In this document: in pieces, positions 9,107 through 18,733 of the stretch
How positions within the stretch are numbered: position 1 is the stretch's first letter
How the letters are laid out: each line of letters starts with the position of its first letter
Source: Paenibacillus antarcticus
GTDB taxonomy: Bacteria > Bacillota > Bacilli > Paenibacillales > Paenibacillaceae
NCBI RefSeq assembly: GCF_001637225.1
Contig: NZ_LVJI01000016.1
Coordinates: 1-64,000 of the forward strand
Length of the DNA: 64,000 bases
Direction of reading: 5' to 3'
The notes under the pieces: model-generated
What the model saw: the letters and a program-made list of their open reading frames with translations, nothing else
Told to the model about the DNA's origin: nothing
Database searches by the model: none
Position numbers and translations under genes: made by a program

Positions 9107-10030
9107 ATGTCTATTCTTGAAGTGAAAAATTTATCAGTCTCATTTAAACAATATACAGCTGGACTTAAACAGACCAATCATAAGGTAATATCCAGTCTGA
9201 ATGTAACCCTTGAGGCAGGTGAGATTCTTGCCGTTGTGGGTGCAAGTGGATCAGGGAAAAGTTTACTCGCACATGCGATTCTAGGAATACTCCCAAGCAA
9301 TGCAAGTGTCAGTGGCGTGATTACATTTGAGGGAGAAGAGCTTACATCTGCTCGTCAAAAGGCGGTAAGAGGTAAGGAGATTGCACTTGTCCCTCAATCC
9401 GTGAACTTTCTAGATCCACTGATGCACGTTGGCAGTCAAGTCCGGACATCTGTGAAGAAAGGCGATGCCGTGAAAGCGCAACGGGCGGTCTTTGAACGCC
9501 TCCACCTGAGACAAGAGGTTGAACAGATGTATCCATTTCAACTTTCTGGAGGTATGGCAAGGAGGACACTACTATCGACGGCTATGGTAAGTGGAGTAAA
9601 GGTTATTATTGCGGATGAGCCTACACCAGGCCTTGATCCTGTTGTCATCAAGGAAGCACTAGATCAGTTTAGAGAGTTCGCAAACCAAGGTTGTGCAGTC
9701 ATGTTAATCACGCATGATATTGAATCGGCGCTGCAAATTGCTGATAAAATTGCCGTGTTTTATGCAGGAACGACAGTTGAGATTGCAAAGGTGGAGGATT
9801 TCCTAGGGCAGAGTGAAGCTATAAGGCATCCATATAGTAAGGCTTTGTGGCGAGCATTGCCTCAGAATGATTTCATTCCTATTCCAGGATCGCAACCTCA
9901 TCCTAGCGCATTACCAACGGGCTGTCTGTTTGCACCACGATGTGAAATGGCTACACCTGAATGTTGGGAGGCCCAACCGGACATACGGAATCTTAGGGAT
10001 GGAATGGTGAGGTGTATTCATGCAACTTGA
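9107..10030 (+). CDS. Nickel/peptide ABC importer, ATPase 1 (NikD/OppD type)
   Basis: 307 residues. Walker A GASGSGKS (about 46-53), signature LSGGMARR, Walker B VIIADEPTPGLD and switch His (ITHD) are all present. The C-terminal extension with PTGCLFAPRCEMA and a second Cys matches the oligopeptide/dipeptide-transporter C-terminal motif that marks this ATPase class. It energises import together with the next, overlapping gene. Confidence 0.88.
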   Translation: MSILEVKNLSVSFKQYTAGLKQTNHKVISSLNVTLEAGEILAVVGASGSGKSLLAHAILGILPSNASVSGVITFEGEELTSARQKAVRGKEIALVPQSVNFLDPLMHVGSQVRTSVKKGDAVKAQRAVFERLHLRQEVEQMYPFQLSGGMARRTLLSTAMVSGVKVIIADEPTPGLDPVVIKEALDQFREFANQGCAVMLITHDIESALQIADKIAVFYAGTTVEIAKVEDFLGQSEAIRHPYSKALWRALPQNDFIPIPGSQPHPSALPTGCLFAPRCEMATPECWEAQPDIRNLRDGMVRCIHAT

Positions 10031-10619
10031 AGCAAAGGATATCGGGTTTCGATATGATGATGGACCGTGGTTATTTCGTGGTGTGAATTTATCGGTAGAA
10101 CCAGGAGAAGTAGTGGGTATTACCGGCCCGAGTGGCCGAGGGAAAACAACCTTGTGCCGAATTCTATCGAGTTATGAGACCCCTTTGGAGGGAACAGTGA
10201 CCTATAATGGTGCTCCGATCCCTAAGAAAGGGTATCATCCTGTCCAAATGGTCCTTCAGCATCCGGAGAAAGCGATTAATCCAAGGTGGAAAATGCATAA
10301 GATACTTCATGAAGGATATCATCCTGACGAAGAATTGTTAGCATTATTAGGAATTGAACAAGAGTGGTTAACACGCTGGCCCCATGAACTATCGGGGGGA
10401 GAGATGCAGCGCTTTTGTGTAGCCCGGGCGTTGGGACAGAATACTCGATTTCTCATTGCAGATGAAATGACAACGATGCTTGATGCCATCACACAAGCTC
10501 AAATCTGGCACGCTGTCAGTGAAATTGCTAAGAAGCGAGAGATGGGGATTATTGTTGTCACGCATGAGGTGAAGCTGATGCAAAGGCTTTGTCATCGCAT
10601 CATTGACTTTAGTGGATAA
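10020..10619 (+). CDS. Nickel/peptide ABC importer, ATPase 2 (NikE/OppF type, short)
   Basis: 199 residues, starting 11 bases inside the preceding gene. Walker A GPSGRGKTT, signature LSGGEMQRF, Walker B RFLIADEMTTMLD (Glu-Met replaces the usual Glu-Pro) and VVTHE are present. It stops after the nucleotide-binding domain and lacks the C-terminal extension of OppF, as many NikE/CntF-type ATPases do. Last gene of the operon, ending in a strong terminator. Confidence 0.87.
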   Translation: MQLEAKDIGFRYDDGPWLFRGVNLSVEPGEVVGITGPSGRGKTTLCRILSSYETPLEGTVTYNGAPIPKKGYHPVQMVLQHPEKAINPRWKMHKILHEGYHPDEELLALLGIEQEWLTRWPHELSGGEMQRFCVARALGQNTRFLIADEMTTMLDAITQAQIWHAVSEIAKKREMGIIVVTHEVKLMQRLCHRIIDFSG

Positions 10620-10670
10620 CAAAGAAGGCCGTAACGAGAATGTATTCTCGAACGGCCTTCTTTGTTTTTA
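10618..10670. terminator. Strong intrinsic terminator after the ABC importer operon
   Basis: AACAAAGAAGGCCGT with its complement ACGGCCTTCTTTGTT, enclosing a second stem (CGAGAAT/ATTCTCG), followed by TTTTTATTT. It is probably active in both directions because the minus-strand gene at 10707 ends here too. Confidence 0.93.
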
Positions 10671-10706
10671 TTTATTGGAGAGTTACACGAGGGCTATAAT
10701 ACTAAA

Positions 10707-11189
10707 TTACTCTGGATTTTCTTTATTATTGAGTTCATGTTGCGCTACTTTTTCATGGATTTCAGATTCCATGACTTGTACAAGATCGTCTTCAAGCTTT
10801 TGCTGAGGTTGAGGATGAAACCATTGGATGTCTCCCTTGTGAACAAAACCTTTGTATTCTGCTCCCTGCACTTGAAGAGAGAATTGCTGACGCTCATGTG
10901 CAGTATCTTCAAACATTGGTTTTATGGTAAGGCCTTGAATTTCTTTCGAAATTCCATAATGCCTCATTAATGAGTGTATGGTAGATTCAATCTTATCTAC
11001 TTTAATCACACCAATCATTTGTTTCGGGTGAGGGTTAAGCCACAGAATCTCATCGTTATGAAAGTGTCCCTTGAATTCCTCGCCTTCAACCTTAAAAGTG
11101 AACGCAAGTCGTTCATGCACACGATTCTCAAACAATGTTTCAACCTCGAAATCCTCAAGTAAAGGATCAGCATTCTTATCTTCAGTCAT
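10707..11189 (-). CDS. Duplicated-domain small protein between Ni importer and urease
   Basis: 160 residues; ATG with AGGAGA upstream. The protein consists of two tandem repeats of about 60 residues sharing the pattern HERxxFxxxVxGxExKGxxHxxxIxWxxPxPxQ (first copy about residues 14-59, second about 88-130), and a charged tail. Each copy vaguely resembles small DUF5342/YheE-like proteins of Bacillus, which is a weak guess. It lies downstream of ureD on the same strand but 115 bases away. A role in nickel or urease biology is only suggested by location; the conserved His residues could bind metal. Confidence 0.7.
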   Translation of the reverse strand: MTEDKNADPLLEDFEVETLFENRVHERLAFTFKVEGEEFKGHFHNDEILWLNPHPKQMIGVIKVDKIESTIHSLMRHYGISKEIQGLTIKPMFEDTAHERQQFSLQVQGAEYKGFVHKGDIQWFHPQPQQKLEDDLVQVMESEIHEKVAQHELNNKENPE

Positions 11190-11303
11190 ATTGTATCTCC
11201 TCTCATGAAAGTATCTACTTAACCATCTTTTCGGTTATCGAACCATCATAACACGTAGCGATTCGGTTGTTCCTTGGCATAATAGGACAATATGAAATTT
11301 GTA

Positions 11304-12128
11304 TTAATATTTACGTAAAGAACTTGGAGGACGATTATTCCACTTTTCGCTGATGATGGTATGACATTGGTTTAATATTCGCTCGATGGTCTGGGTAGCG
11401 TTCGCCTGAATTCGTAGGCTGAATCCAGGTATAGCTAAATTGGATATCCCAAATGAAAAATCTGCTTCTTCTGCTTGAATCATTTCATACAGCGCATCGA
11501 GGAGTACATTATCCATTTGGTCACTCACTGCAATCATAGAACCTAGATGTGTATAGCCTTCCATGAATCCAAGCCCAGTTATATTCTGTTGCTTCGGTAC
11601 TAACTTGATGTGGTCAAATACGCCAAGTTTACCGTCCCAATAAATTTCTGTCACTAACTGAATGGTATCGTAACTGAATTTCTCTCCACTCGGAGACCAT
11701 CCAGGCGTGAGAATATCTGTATACAGGAACGTTGCTCCACGCTCCATATGAACAATATTTCTCTGCTTATAGTGAGCATTCTCATAAGCGATCAACGGAT
11801 CGGGGAGATATTCCAAATAGCTACCCTTTTTCAAGTTGATTTCGGCTTCTTGATACGCATAACTTGTTGGTGTTTTATATACTTTCGTCGCTGATTGTGT
11901 CGTTAAAGTAACTTTGGATCCTTCATCGGCTGATATTTCCATTTTGTATCGATCACCGTCTAAATAACCGCCACCAGGATTAAGAAGGTAATAGCAGACT
12001 TGTCCAGAATCATCAGCGTAAATCGGCCGCATCACTTTGAATGCACCTTGAAAGTACACGCGTTTTGCAACCGTTTTTCCTAGTCGATCCTCCAAGTCTA
12101 AAGATAAAGATCCAGTCCAATCTGTCAT
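11304..12128 (-). CDS. ureD: Urease accessory protein UreD (UreH)
   Basis: 274 residues, the expected length. UreD is the scaffold on which UreF and UreG assemble to deliver Ni to apo-urease. Family signatures visible include GAFKVMRPIY, NPGGGYLDGD, TTQSATKVYKT and LPDPLIAYENA. It is the last gene of the urease operon, one base after the ureG stop. Confidence 0.93.
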   Translation of the reverse strand: MTDWTGSLSLDLEDRLGKTVAKRVYFQGAFKVMRPIYADDSGQVCYYLLNPGGGYLDGDRYKMEISADEGSKVTLTTQSATKVYKTPTSYAYQEAEINLKKGSYLEYLPDPLIAYENAHYKQRNIVHMERGATFLYTDILTPGWSPSGEKFSYDTIQLVTEIYWDGKLGVFDHIKLVPKQQNITGLGFMEGYTHLGSMIAVSDQMDNVLLDALYEMIQAEEADFSFGISNLAIPGFSLRIQANATQTIERILNQCHTIISEKWNNRPPSSLRKY

Positions 12129-12129
12129 A

Positions 12130-12741
12130 TTACTCTAACCCTTTTAGCAAAGCATGCTGCCTAATCCAGTCCATGACTTCGGACAGTCCCGTTTCATCCT
12201 TCAAGTTAGTGAAGAAGAAAGGTTTATTACCGCGGAATACTTTCGTGTCCTCCGCCATAACTTCGAGGCTGGCACCCACATAGGGAGCAAGGTCGGTCTT
12301 ATTAATGATGAATAAGTCAGATTTAATCATACCTTGTCCACCTTTACGAGGGATTTTCTCCCCTTGTGCGACATCAATAATATAAATGGAGAAGTCAACA
12401 AGTTCAGGGCTGAACGTAGCTGCAAGATTATCGCCACCACTTTCAACAAAGATAAGTTCAACATCAGGGTGACGCTCAATCAATTGATCAATGGCCGCAA
12501 AGTTCATTGAAGCATCTTCACGAATGGCAGTGTGAGGACAACCCCCTGTTTCTACCCCAATGATCCGGTCCTCAGGAAGAACGCCGTTTTGAATGAGAAA
12601 TTTCGCGTCTTCTTTCGTGTAAATATCGTTAGTGACAACTGCCATTTTAATTTCGTTCTCAAGATGGCGAGTCAATTTTTCTACAAGCATCGTTTTACCT
12701 GCGCCAACAGGTCCTCCAACACCGATTCTGATGGGATTCAT
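12130..12741 (-). CDS. ureG: Urease accessory GTPase UreG
   Basis: 203 residues. SIMIBI-class G protein that hydrolyses GTP during nickel insertion into urease. P-loop GGPVGAGKT near residue 8, the metal-binding CPH motif ([13 protein letters not shown]), [16 protein letters not shown], and NKTDLAPYV for guanine recognition are all present. Confidence 0.97.
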   Translation of the reverse strand: MNPIRIGVGGPVGAGKTMLVEKLTRHLENEIKMAVVTNDIYTKEDAKFLIQNGVLPEDRIIGVETGGCPHTAIREDASMNFAAIDQLIERHPDVELIFVESGGDNLAATFSPELVDFSIYIIDVAQGEKIPRKGGQGMIKSDLFIINKTDLAPYVGASLEVMAEDTKVFRGNKPFFFTNLKDETGLSEVMDWIRQHALLKGLE

Positions 12742-12773
12742 GTAAACACTTCCTTATATGAAATTTCTGTAAA

Positions 12774-13460
12774 TTAAGACATGAATATTCGTAGATGAAC
12801 ACGTTCGTGCTTCATTTGAGATAGCTCAATACCTGGAGACACCATTCCGAAATCATCATAGGAAAGTGCCATGATTGTCTCTACAGCTTGGGTTAATTCG
12901 GGTATAGATTGATGAGTAATGGTTTGACCTGCTGTTTGTCCAAGAGGGATGGCGCGTACTGCATTTTGGACTTGACTAGAAATAGCAGAGTACAAATAGT
13001 AGAGGATCGTATCTTGTTTACTTACATGAAGCCCATGAGCTACCATCGAGAACACAATAGCAGGGTGACCGAAAGCATTCTTACTTTTCACTTCTTCTCT
13101 ATATTGAGAAAGTATAGGCAGACCGTATAGGGTCTCCGTCAGTTTAAGCATCCGATCCCCAATCATCTGAGTTCCTTCTCGGGTTTCTCTCGGCAAGTTC
13201 TGGACTGTTAATAGGCGATCGAGTCGCCAAATCTCCTGTATATTGTTATCTACGAGGGCTTCATACACGAGACGTGAGGCGAGCCCGTCTGAATAGACGA
13301 GCTGCTCATGCAAATACACTTTGAGCCAACCAAGAAATGTCTCCTGATTATGAACCTTATCTTCCTGAATATAACTCTCTAGTCCAAAAGAATGGCTAAA
13401 TGACCCGATAGGAAAGTTAGAATCGCATAGCTGAAATAAAGAGAGGAGATTGTTATTCAT
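12774..13460 (-). CDS. ureF: Urease accessory protein UreF
   Basis: 228 residues from the ATG at 13460, which overlaps the end of ureE by eight bases. The open frame extends upstream to 13547, but the extra residues are not UreF-like, and the family normally begins just before [20 protein letters not shown]. UreF links UreD and UreG and gates Ni transfer. All-helical; motifs GTQMIGDRM and [12 protein letters not shown] are visible. Confidence 0.93.
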   Translation of the reverse strand: MNNNLLSLFQLCDSNFPIGSFSHSFGLESYIQEDKVHNQETFLGWLKVYLHEQLVYSDGLASRLVYEALVDNNIQEIWRLDRLLTVQNLPRETREGTQMIGDRMLKLTETLYGLPILSQYREEVKSKNAFGHPAIVFSMVAHGLHVSKQDTILYYLYSAISSQVQNAVRAIPLGQTAGQTITHQSIPELTQAVETIMALSYDDFGMVSPGIELSQMKHERVHLRIFMS

Positions 13461-13908
13461 GACTATGGCCGATATGACGGAATGCTTGTTTAACTTTTCG
13501 TTCCTCTCTCTTAAAAGGGATTCCAAGTTGTTGAAGTAATTCTTCAACTAAATAATCATATTGAACCAACATATCGTTATCTTCAAATTGCGCTGGAAGA
13601 TGGCGATTACCAAGTTGATGAGCGATGGTTCCCATTTCTAGAATACTCCTTGGTTGAATGACTAGGAGATCATCTGATGTGACATCAATGATGATCATAT
13701 TATGATCATCCATGTACAATACATCACCAGCTACCAGATCTCGATGATCACTTAAGCGTATGCCCAGTTCGTTGCCATGATCTGTTGTTACACGTTGGAT
13801 GCGCTTCATTAAATGTGCGCTTTCTAGGTATACTTTTTCAATATGGCGTTTTTCAATTTCCGCTTTATCCATTTTATCTAAGTTGGTTACAATTTTATCA
13901 ATAATCAT
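13453..13908 (-). CDS. ureE: Urease nickel metallochaperone UreE
   Basis: 151 residues. The N-terminal peptide-binding domain and C-terminal metal domain with [19 protein letters not shown], which holds the conserved interface His, are present. The His-rich tail seen in some species is reduced to RHIGHSHE. It hands Ni to UreG. Confidence 0.94.
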   Translation of the reverse strand: MIIDKIVTNLDKMDKAEIEKRHIEKVYLESAHLMKRIQRVTTDHGNELGIRLSDHRDLVAGDVLYMDDHNMIIIDVTSDDLLVIQPRSILEMGTIAHQLGNRHLPAQFEDNDMLVQYDYLVEELLQQLGIPFKREERKVKQAFRHIGHSHE

Positions 13909-13919
13909 GTTCTTTCACC

Positions 13920-15632
13920 TCAGAATAGGAAATATCGCTGGCCCATCGGTACGATATCGACCGGATCACATGTCAGCAATTCTCCATTTACTTTTACTTC
14001 ATAAGTTTGTGGATCTACCGTAATATCAGGTGTTTCTGAATTTAATTTCATACTTTTCTTCGTTAATGTACGAATACCACCAACAGGCAGAATTATTTTC
14101 TCAAGTCCAAGTTTGTGGTGTACTCCAGCGTCAAAAGCTGCTTGCGAGATGAAGGTTGCAGAACTGCTTGCTAGCGCTTTGCCGAATTGAGCATACATAG
14201 GACGATAAATATATGGCTGTGGTGTTGGGATTGAAGCATTGCCGTCGCCCATTAATCCAATAACAGCAAGACCATTTTTAAGCACCATTTCTGGCTTTAC
14301 GCCGAAAAACTTCGGATTCCATATGACTAAATCGGCCATTTTACCAACTTCGATAGAGCCTACATGTTCTGAGATGCCGTGCGTGATGGCTGGGTTTATC
14401 GTGTACTTGGCGATATAGCGCTTCGCACGGTTATTATCTGCATATTGGCTATCTCCTTCAAGGAGACCACGTTGTTTCTTCATCTTGTCAGCTACTTGCC
14501 ATGTGCGCAGGACAACTTCGCCTACACGACCCATGGCTTGGGAATCCGAACTAACCATACTGAATACACCCATATCGTGAAGGATATCTTCAGCTGCGAT
14601 GGTTTCTTTTCGAATTCTAGAATCGGCAAAAGCGATATCTTCGGGTACAGAAGGATTTAAATGATGACAAACCATAACCATATCAAGGTGTTCATCGATC
14701 GTATTAATCGTATAGGGTAGCGTGGGGTTCGTTGAAGAAGGCAGAATGTTCATATAACCAGCTGATTTGATTAAATCAGGTGCATGTCCACCGCCTGCGC
14801 CTTCCGTATGGTACATGTGAAGGACTCGATCTTTCACAGCAGCCATCGTATTTTCCATGAAGCCACTTTCATTTAATGTATCTGCGTGAAGGGCTACTTG
14901 AATGTCGTACTCATCTGCTACTTGCAGAGCGTAATCTAGGGATGATCCGGTAGCGCCCCAGTCTTCATGGACTTTTAGACCGATCACGCCAGCTCTGACT
15001 TGTTCGGCTAATGGTTCGATGGATGCAGCATGTCCTTTACCTGTAAATCCAATATTAATAGGCAAGCCTTCAGCGGCTTCAAGCATTCGGTGTATGTTCC
15101 ATTCACCCGGAGTAACCGTCGTAGCTTTAGATCCCGCAGCAGGCCCTGTACCACCACCGATTAGTGTCGTCGTACCCGACGATAATGCGATTTCTACTTG
15201 CTTCGGGTTAATGAAATGTACATGGGTATCGATCGCTCCAGCGGTTACAATTAAGCCTTCTCCAGCAATGATTTCGGTTGCAGTACCAATGATAATATCG
15301 ATGTTATCGGTAATGAGAGGGTTTCCACTTTTACCAATACCAAATATTTTACCATCTCGAATTGCGAGATCCGCTTTGCAAATGCCTGTGTAATCTAAAA
15401 TAATGACATTGGTTATGACGGTGTCTGCTACACCTTCTTTACGGGTTGCAAGAGGGTGCTGACCCATGCCATCTCGGATCACTTTGCCTCCGCCAAATAC
15501 AACTTCTTCACCATAAGAAGTGTGGTCTTTCTCAATTTGAATAAATATATCTGTATCCGCAAGGCGGATCGAATCACCTGTTGTTGGGCCATACATTTCA
15601 GCATATTGCTTTCGGGACATTCTAAAACTCAT
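13920..15632 (-). CDS. ureC: Urease alpha subunit (catalytic)
   Basis: 570 residues. Amidohydrolase fold that hydrolyses urea to ammonia and carbamate at a di-nickel centre. Ligands are recognisable: DTHVHFI (about 137-139), the carbamylated Lys in [11 protein letters not shown] (about 220), HADTLNE, the flap VCHHLNPS with its Cys-His pair, and the Asp ligand in SSDSQAMGR (about 363). The start overlaps the ureB stop by four bases. The chain looks complete and active. Confidence 0.98.
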   Translation of the reverse strand: MSFRMSRKQYAEMYGPTTGDSIRLADTDIFIQIEKDHTSYGEEVVFGGGKVIRDGMGQHPLATRKEGVADTVITNVIILDYTGICKADLAIRDGKIFGIGKSGNPLITDNIDIIIGTATEIIAGEGLIVTAGAIDTHVHFINPKQVEIALSSGTTTLIGGGTGPAAGSKATTVTPGEWNIHRMLEAAEGLPINIGFTGKGHAASIEPLAEQVRAGVIGLKVHEDWGATGSSLDYALQVADEYDIQVALHADTLNESGFMENTMAAVKDRVLHMYHTEGAGGGHAPDLIKSAGYMNILPSSTNPTLPYTINTIDEHLDMVMVCHHLNPSVPEDIAFADSRIRKETIAAEDILHDMGVFSMVSSDSQAMGRVGEVVLRTWQVADKMKKQRGLLEGDSQYADNNRAKRYIAKYTINPAITHGISEHVGSIEVGKMADLVIWNPKFFGVKPEMVLKNGLAVIGLMGDGNASIPTPQPYIYRPMYAQFGKALASSSATFISQAAFDAGVHHKLGLEKIILPVGGIRTLTKKSMKLNSETPDITVDPQTYEVKVNGELLTCDPVDIVPMGQRYFLF

Positions 15633-15952
15633 ACGGAAACCTCACCTTCTAATTTTCCATCGACTTTATTATTGAACCCGTAAACACGGCGTTCTCCTGA
15701 AAAATTAATAAGCTGTATTTCCTTCCCGTCTCCGGGTTCAAAACGAACGGCCGCTCCAGCAGGGACATTGAGCCGTTTGCCGTAAGCTTCTTCTCGATTG
15801 AATTGAAGCGCTTCATTTACTTCATAAAAGTGAAAATGTGATCCGACCTGAATAGGACGGTCCCCTATGTTCGTAACGGAAATCGTAAATATTTCGCGGC
15901 CCTCATTACAAACAATGTCTTCGTCTTTTAAAATATATTCTCCTGGTATCAT
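15629..15952 (-). CDS. ureB: Urease beta subunit
   Basis: 107 residues, separate from ureA as in most bacilli. Typical IPGEYIL start, [15 protein letters not shown] and [23 protein letters not shown]. It packs around the alpha subunit in the (alpha-beta-gamma)3 enzyme. Confidence 0.97.
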   Translation of the reverse strand: MIPGEYILKDEDIVCNEGREIFTISVTNIGDRPIQVGSHFHFYEVNEALQFNREEAYGKRLNVPAGAAVRFEPGDGKEIQLINFSGERRVYGFNNKVDGKLEGEVSV

Positions 15953-15969
15953 ATAAGGCTCCTTTCTAG

Positions 15970-16272
15970 TTAGCGTATCGGGCTATGAACGGTCACTAAT
16001 TTGGTTCCATCAGGAAAGGTGGCTTCTACTTGGATGTCATCAATCATTTCAGGAATCCCTTCCATGACATCATCTCGAGTCAGAATAGAAGCTCCGTACT
16101 CCATCAATTCGGCAACTCTTTTTCCGTCACGCGCACCTTCTATGATTTCATAAGTGATAAGGGCGACAGCTTCGGGGTGATTTAATTTCAAGCCCCTATC
16201 TTTCCGGCGCCTAGCTAGATCTGCTGCGACCACGATCATAAGCTTGTCAATTTCCCGCGGCAATAAATGCAT
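15970..16272 (-). CDS. ureA: Urease gamma subunit
   Basis: 100 residues; begins [11 protein letters not shown] and has [18 protein letters not shown] and [11 protein letters not shown], all diagnostic. First gene of ureABCEFGD. AGGAGG (16286-16281) is about eight bases before the ATG. That ribosome site could also pair with the CCCTCC arm of an upstream hairpin. Confidence 0.97.
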   Translation of the reverse strand: MHLLPREIDKLMIVVAADLARRRKDRGLKLNHPEAVALITYEIIEGARDGKRVAELMEYGASILTRDDVMEGIPEMIDDIQVEATFPDGTKLVTVHSPIR

Positions 16273-16302
16273 AGTTACATCCTCCTAAATAATCACAAAC
16301 GA

Positions 16303-16339
16303 CAAGAACCCTCCATTCAGTGAGAAAGGAGGGTTCTTG
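16303..16339 (-). promoter_or_regulatory. 12-bp perfect hairpin in the urease leader, possible anti-Shine-Dalgarno switch
   Basis: CAAGAACCCTCC (16303-16314) pairs perfectly with GGAGGGTTCTTG (16328-16339) around a 13-base loop. There is no good T run on either strand, so it is a poor intrinsic terminator. It lies 31-67 bases upstream of ureA. On the urease mRNA, the 5' arm (CAAGAACCCTCC) could alternatively pair with the ureA AGGAGG, so the hairpin may free or mask the ribosome site. The region 16340-16784 holds no intact gene. Confidence 0.5.
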
Positions 16340-16784
16340 ATTTGAAAAATATATAAAATCTTTATATAATTTCTCCTAAAACCTGATAGATTAACTTTCC
16401 CCTAGAGTCACAGTTATTTAAGCCCAACTAAACTATTCTATCATAAATAGAAGCCAAGATGAAGATTATTACAATTATTTTTTTGGAATTTCGAGAAAAA
16501 ATAAGGACTGCACGACGATATAATACCTTCGGATAGTCGCGCTTGAAATAAGTGCTTTAAACTAGTCAGAGCGGATTATGTTAAGATAGTTAAGACTCCC
16601 AATAAGACAACTAAAGACCATATTTTACTAGGGGTTGGCTTAAGTGGAACTTATAATAGGTACATATCGCAATCGACTTGAGCTAGTGTAGGATCGATTC
16701 AGTATTACCGAGAACTTGATTTCAGAATTCAAGAAAAGAATTGGACGATTGAATTAATAGACGCGTAAAGGAGCAACAGCTTAG

Positions 16785-17240
16785 ATGATTAAGAATTTAT
16801 ACGAAACGCATTTACAAGTTAAGGATCTCAAAACCTCTATTTCATTCTTTGAGAAGCTAGGATTAGAGCGTGCGTTAGTCATCAGTGAAAGAAAAATGGC
16901 TTTCTTCTACATTGGGAAGGGTAGACAACTATTAGGGATTCGGGAAGTTCCAACCGGAGTTGAAGTGAGTAAACGGCATTTCGCTTTTGGTGTTGATCTG
17001 AGTGATTTAATGAAAGCTATGGAATGGCTTACGGAGAGAGGGATACAACCTTTAAACTCCGTGGGTAAAGAGGCTGTTGAGCCAGTCGTTCATACGTGGA
17101 TGCCCGCAGCTGCTGTTTATTTCAATGACCCTGATGGAAATGAATTGGAATTTATATGTTTGCTAGAAGACGAACCACAGGATATTGGATATGTACCGTA
17201 TCTAAGTGAATGGAATGAACTGAATAATAGTAATAAATAA
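16785..17240 (+). CDS. VOC-fold (glyoxalase/bleomycin-resistance) protein
   Basis: 151 residues; ATG preceded by AAAGGAGC. Two beta-alpha-beta-beta-beta modules are visible, starting with the typical LYETHLQVKDLKTSISFFEKLG and ending in VYFNDPDGNELEFICL with the metal-ligand Glu. The first-module His (ETH) fits as another metal ligand. Family members isomerise, cleave or sequester small electrophiles or antibiotics; the substrate here is unknown. A structured RNA candidate begins 20 bases downstream. Confidence 0.8.
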   Translation: MIKNLYETHLQVKDLKTSISFFEKLGLERALVISERKMAFFYIGKGRQLLGIREVPTGVEVSKRHFAFGVDLSDLMKAMEWLTERGIQPLNSVGKEAVEPVVHTWMPAAAVYFNDPDGNELEFICLLEDEPQDIGYVPYLSEWNELNNSNK

Positions 17241-17259
17241 AGAGAGATTAAAGATTATT

Positions 17260-17550
17260 GTAATCGAATAGAGCTTGACCAAGTGGGTAGCTCTAGTCCA
17301 TAAAGGTGAGTACAACCCGCCAACGGGTAGTTGGACCTAAAGAGATGCAGGGCCATATCTTAGTAATAACTAATTAGCCCAGTATTGTAACAAGAGTGCG
17401 ACAGCATGCAATTAGGGAGTATTCGATTACTGTAACTACCATGTACTGATTTATGGATTAGGGTGGGCAAGGGGATTTGTGGTTAATACTTGAAGATAAT
17501 ATATGACCTGACTTATGATAGGAGTACTATCTTAGGCTGGGTCATTTTTT
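17260..17550 (+). ncRNA. Multi-helix structured RNA candidate with intrinsic terminator
   Basis: GTAATCGAATA (17260-17270) is perfectly complementary to TATTCGATTAC (17420-17430), closing a 171-base domain. Inside are a GAGCT/AGCTC stem (17271-17293), a GTCCA/TGGAC stem (17296-17336) capped by ACCCG-CCAA-CGGGT, a GGGC/GCCC arm (17350-17380) with TTAGT/ACTAA, and a small TGC-GACA-GCA hairpin. A terminator hairpin with TTTTTT ends at 17550. This is a multi-branched architecture like a riboswitch or stable ncRNA. I do not recognise it as T-box, SAM, lysine, cobalamin, glmS, c-di-GMP, 6S, SRP, tmRNA or RNase P. Confidence 0.55.
17503..17550 (+). terminator. Intrinsic terminator ending the structured RNA region
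   Basis: ATGACC ... GGGTCAT outer stem and GATAG-GAGTA-CTATC inner stem, followed by six T. The 3' half is 15/18 identical to a palindrome at 22458-22503. Confidence 0.85.
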
Positions 17551-17635
17551 AGAAGGAATCGAACATACGTTACATCTCAACTCACCACAATTTCCATATA
17601 TAATTCATATAGGTCTTGATAGGGAGGAACCCATC

Positions 17636-17854
17636 GTGGAAGTGAATTCGAATAATATACAAGAGAGTGATTTGCCAATAGGATTGGCTAAACCAGCGTT
17701 ACGTGCACTTGCTAATCGTGGTCTATCAAGATTGGAGCAGGTTGCGAAGCTTAGTGAAAAGGAACTTAAGGAACTACATGGCATAGGTCCGAATGCAATT
17801 AAACAAATTCGTCTCGCGCTAGATGTTAAAGGTCTTACTTTCTCAGATAAATAA
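17636..17854 (+). CDS. Small helix-hairpin-helix / RNA polymerase alpha-CTD-like protein
   Basis: 72 residues; GTG start eight bases after AGGGAGGAAC. The residues LPIGLAKPALRALANRGLSRLEQVAKLSEKELKELHGIGPNAIKQIRLAL match the RpoA C-terminal-domain-like HhH fold, with GIGPNA as the hairpin. Stand-alone versions are common in Bacillales and may bind DNA non-specifically. Function unknown. Ends about 165 bases before a terminator. Confidence 0.8.
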   Translation: MEVNSNNIQESDLPIGLAKPALRALANRGLSRLEQVAKLSEKELKELHGIGPNAIKQIRLALDVKGLTFSDK

Positions 17855-18018
17855 CAAATATTGAACTGGAAGATTAACTCGAAACGAGATAGGAGGCCCT
17901 ATGAATAAGGAACTAGCACCGTCAGGAGAAGCCATTTATCGGGACTAGTGGATCTGAAGATAAAGAGTGTTTGTAAGGCATCCTTTTGAAGTTTTAAAAG
18001 GGAGGCGCCAAGTAATAG

Positions 18019-18055
18019 AAGACAGATTGCTCTAAGGAGCAGTATGTCTTTTTTT
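18019..18055 (+). terminator. Intrinsic terminator
   Basis: AAGACA ... TGTCTT outer stem with a GCTC-TAAG-GAGC inner stem, followed by seven T. Confidence 0.85.
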
Positions 18056-18154
18056 GTTGCCTGAACTTCTTACAATGTCATGGGATATTATGGAGTATAA
18101 TAGAGGGGTAACACGCAATACTAAATCTAAGAGAGCAATATGCAGAGGTGTGAA

Positions 18155-18733
18155 ATGCAACCACGTTCAGAGACTATAAAGAGTAAAAGTGAAAGTGAAA
18201 TGAAAAGGGAAACTAACGTTAAAAGCGAAATTAAAAATAAAAAACAAAGTGAAAGGCATTATTTCGAGATATTCGTATGTGTCATTTCAGCTATTATTTT
18301 CGGTATGTTTTTTGCTATACAAATAATAAGTAGAGTAGATATAAGTGAATTTATCCAAACATTTGTGCAAGTGAACATTACCTCCACCTTATCTATTGCA
18401 GCATTAGTTGCAAGTGTGGGAGCTTTCAGATGGGAACATTATATAAAAGGACTTACTCATGCAGGACATAGGGATAAATATGAACGTCGTGAATATATTC
18501 TTGAACACGCAAAAAAACCATTGTATGGGGTAATAAAGCTAAATAGCATATTTATTATTGTGAACTTAATTACTTTGCAATCGGCATCAATTAAGTTGGA
18601 AGAGATTACACTTGCATGGTTTACAGTGCCTTTGTTAGTAATTAATTATAGTTTGATTGCTATATGTTTGATTATGGGACTTATTTTAATATATTCATCT
18701 ATGCTTTATATGAAAGAGCTTATTTTTAAATGA
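18155..18733 (+). CDS. Four-helix membrane protein, unknown function
   Basis: 192 residues from the ATG at 18155, which has AGAGGTG seven bases upstream; an in-frame ATG at 18140 lacks a ribosome site. A hydrophilic Lys/Glu-rich N-terminus of about 30 residues precedes membrane segments near 40-63, 77-99, 128-147 and 155-180. No family recognised. Confidence 0.6.
   Translation: MQPRSETIKSKSESEMKRETNVKSEIKNKKQSERHYFEIFVCVISAIIFGMFFAIQIISRVDISEFIQTFVQVNITSTLSIAALVASVGAFRWEHYIKGLTHAGHRDKYERREYILEHAKKPLYGVIKLNSIFIIVNLITLQSASIKLEEITLAWFTVPLLVINYSLIAICLIMGLILIYSSMLYMKELIFK

Noticed and set aside
16644-16757. GTG-initiated frame of 37 codons with one in-frame TAG at codon 15, preceded by AGGGG.
   Set aside because: Too short and interrupted. 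No family resemblance, so no basis for claiming read-through or a pseudogene.
17901-17948. 15-codon frame (MNKELAPSGEAIYRD) seven bases after a strong AGGAGG.
   Set aside because: The ribosome site is good but the peptide is tiny and ends abruptly. It could be the start of a lost gene. Not enough to call.
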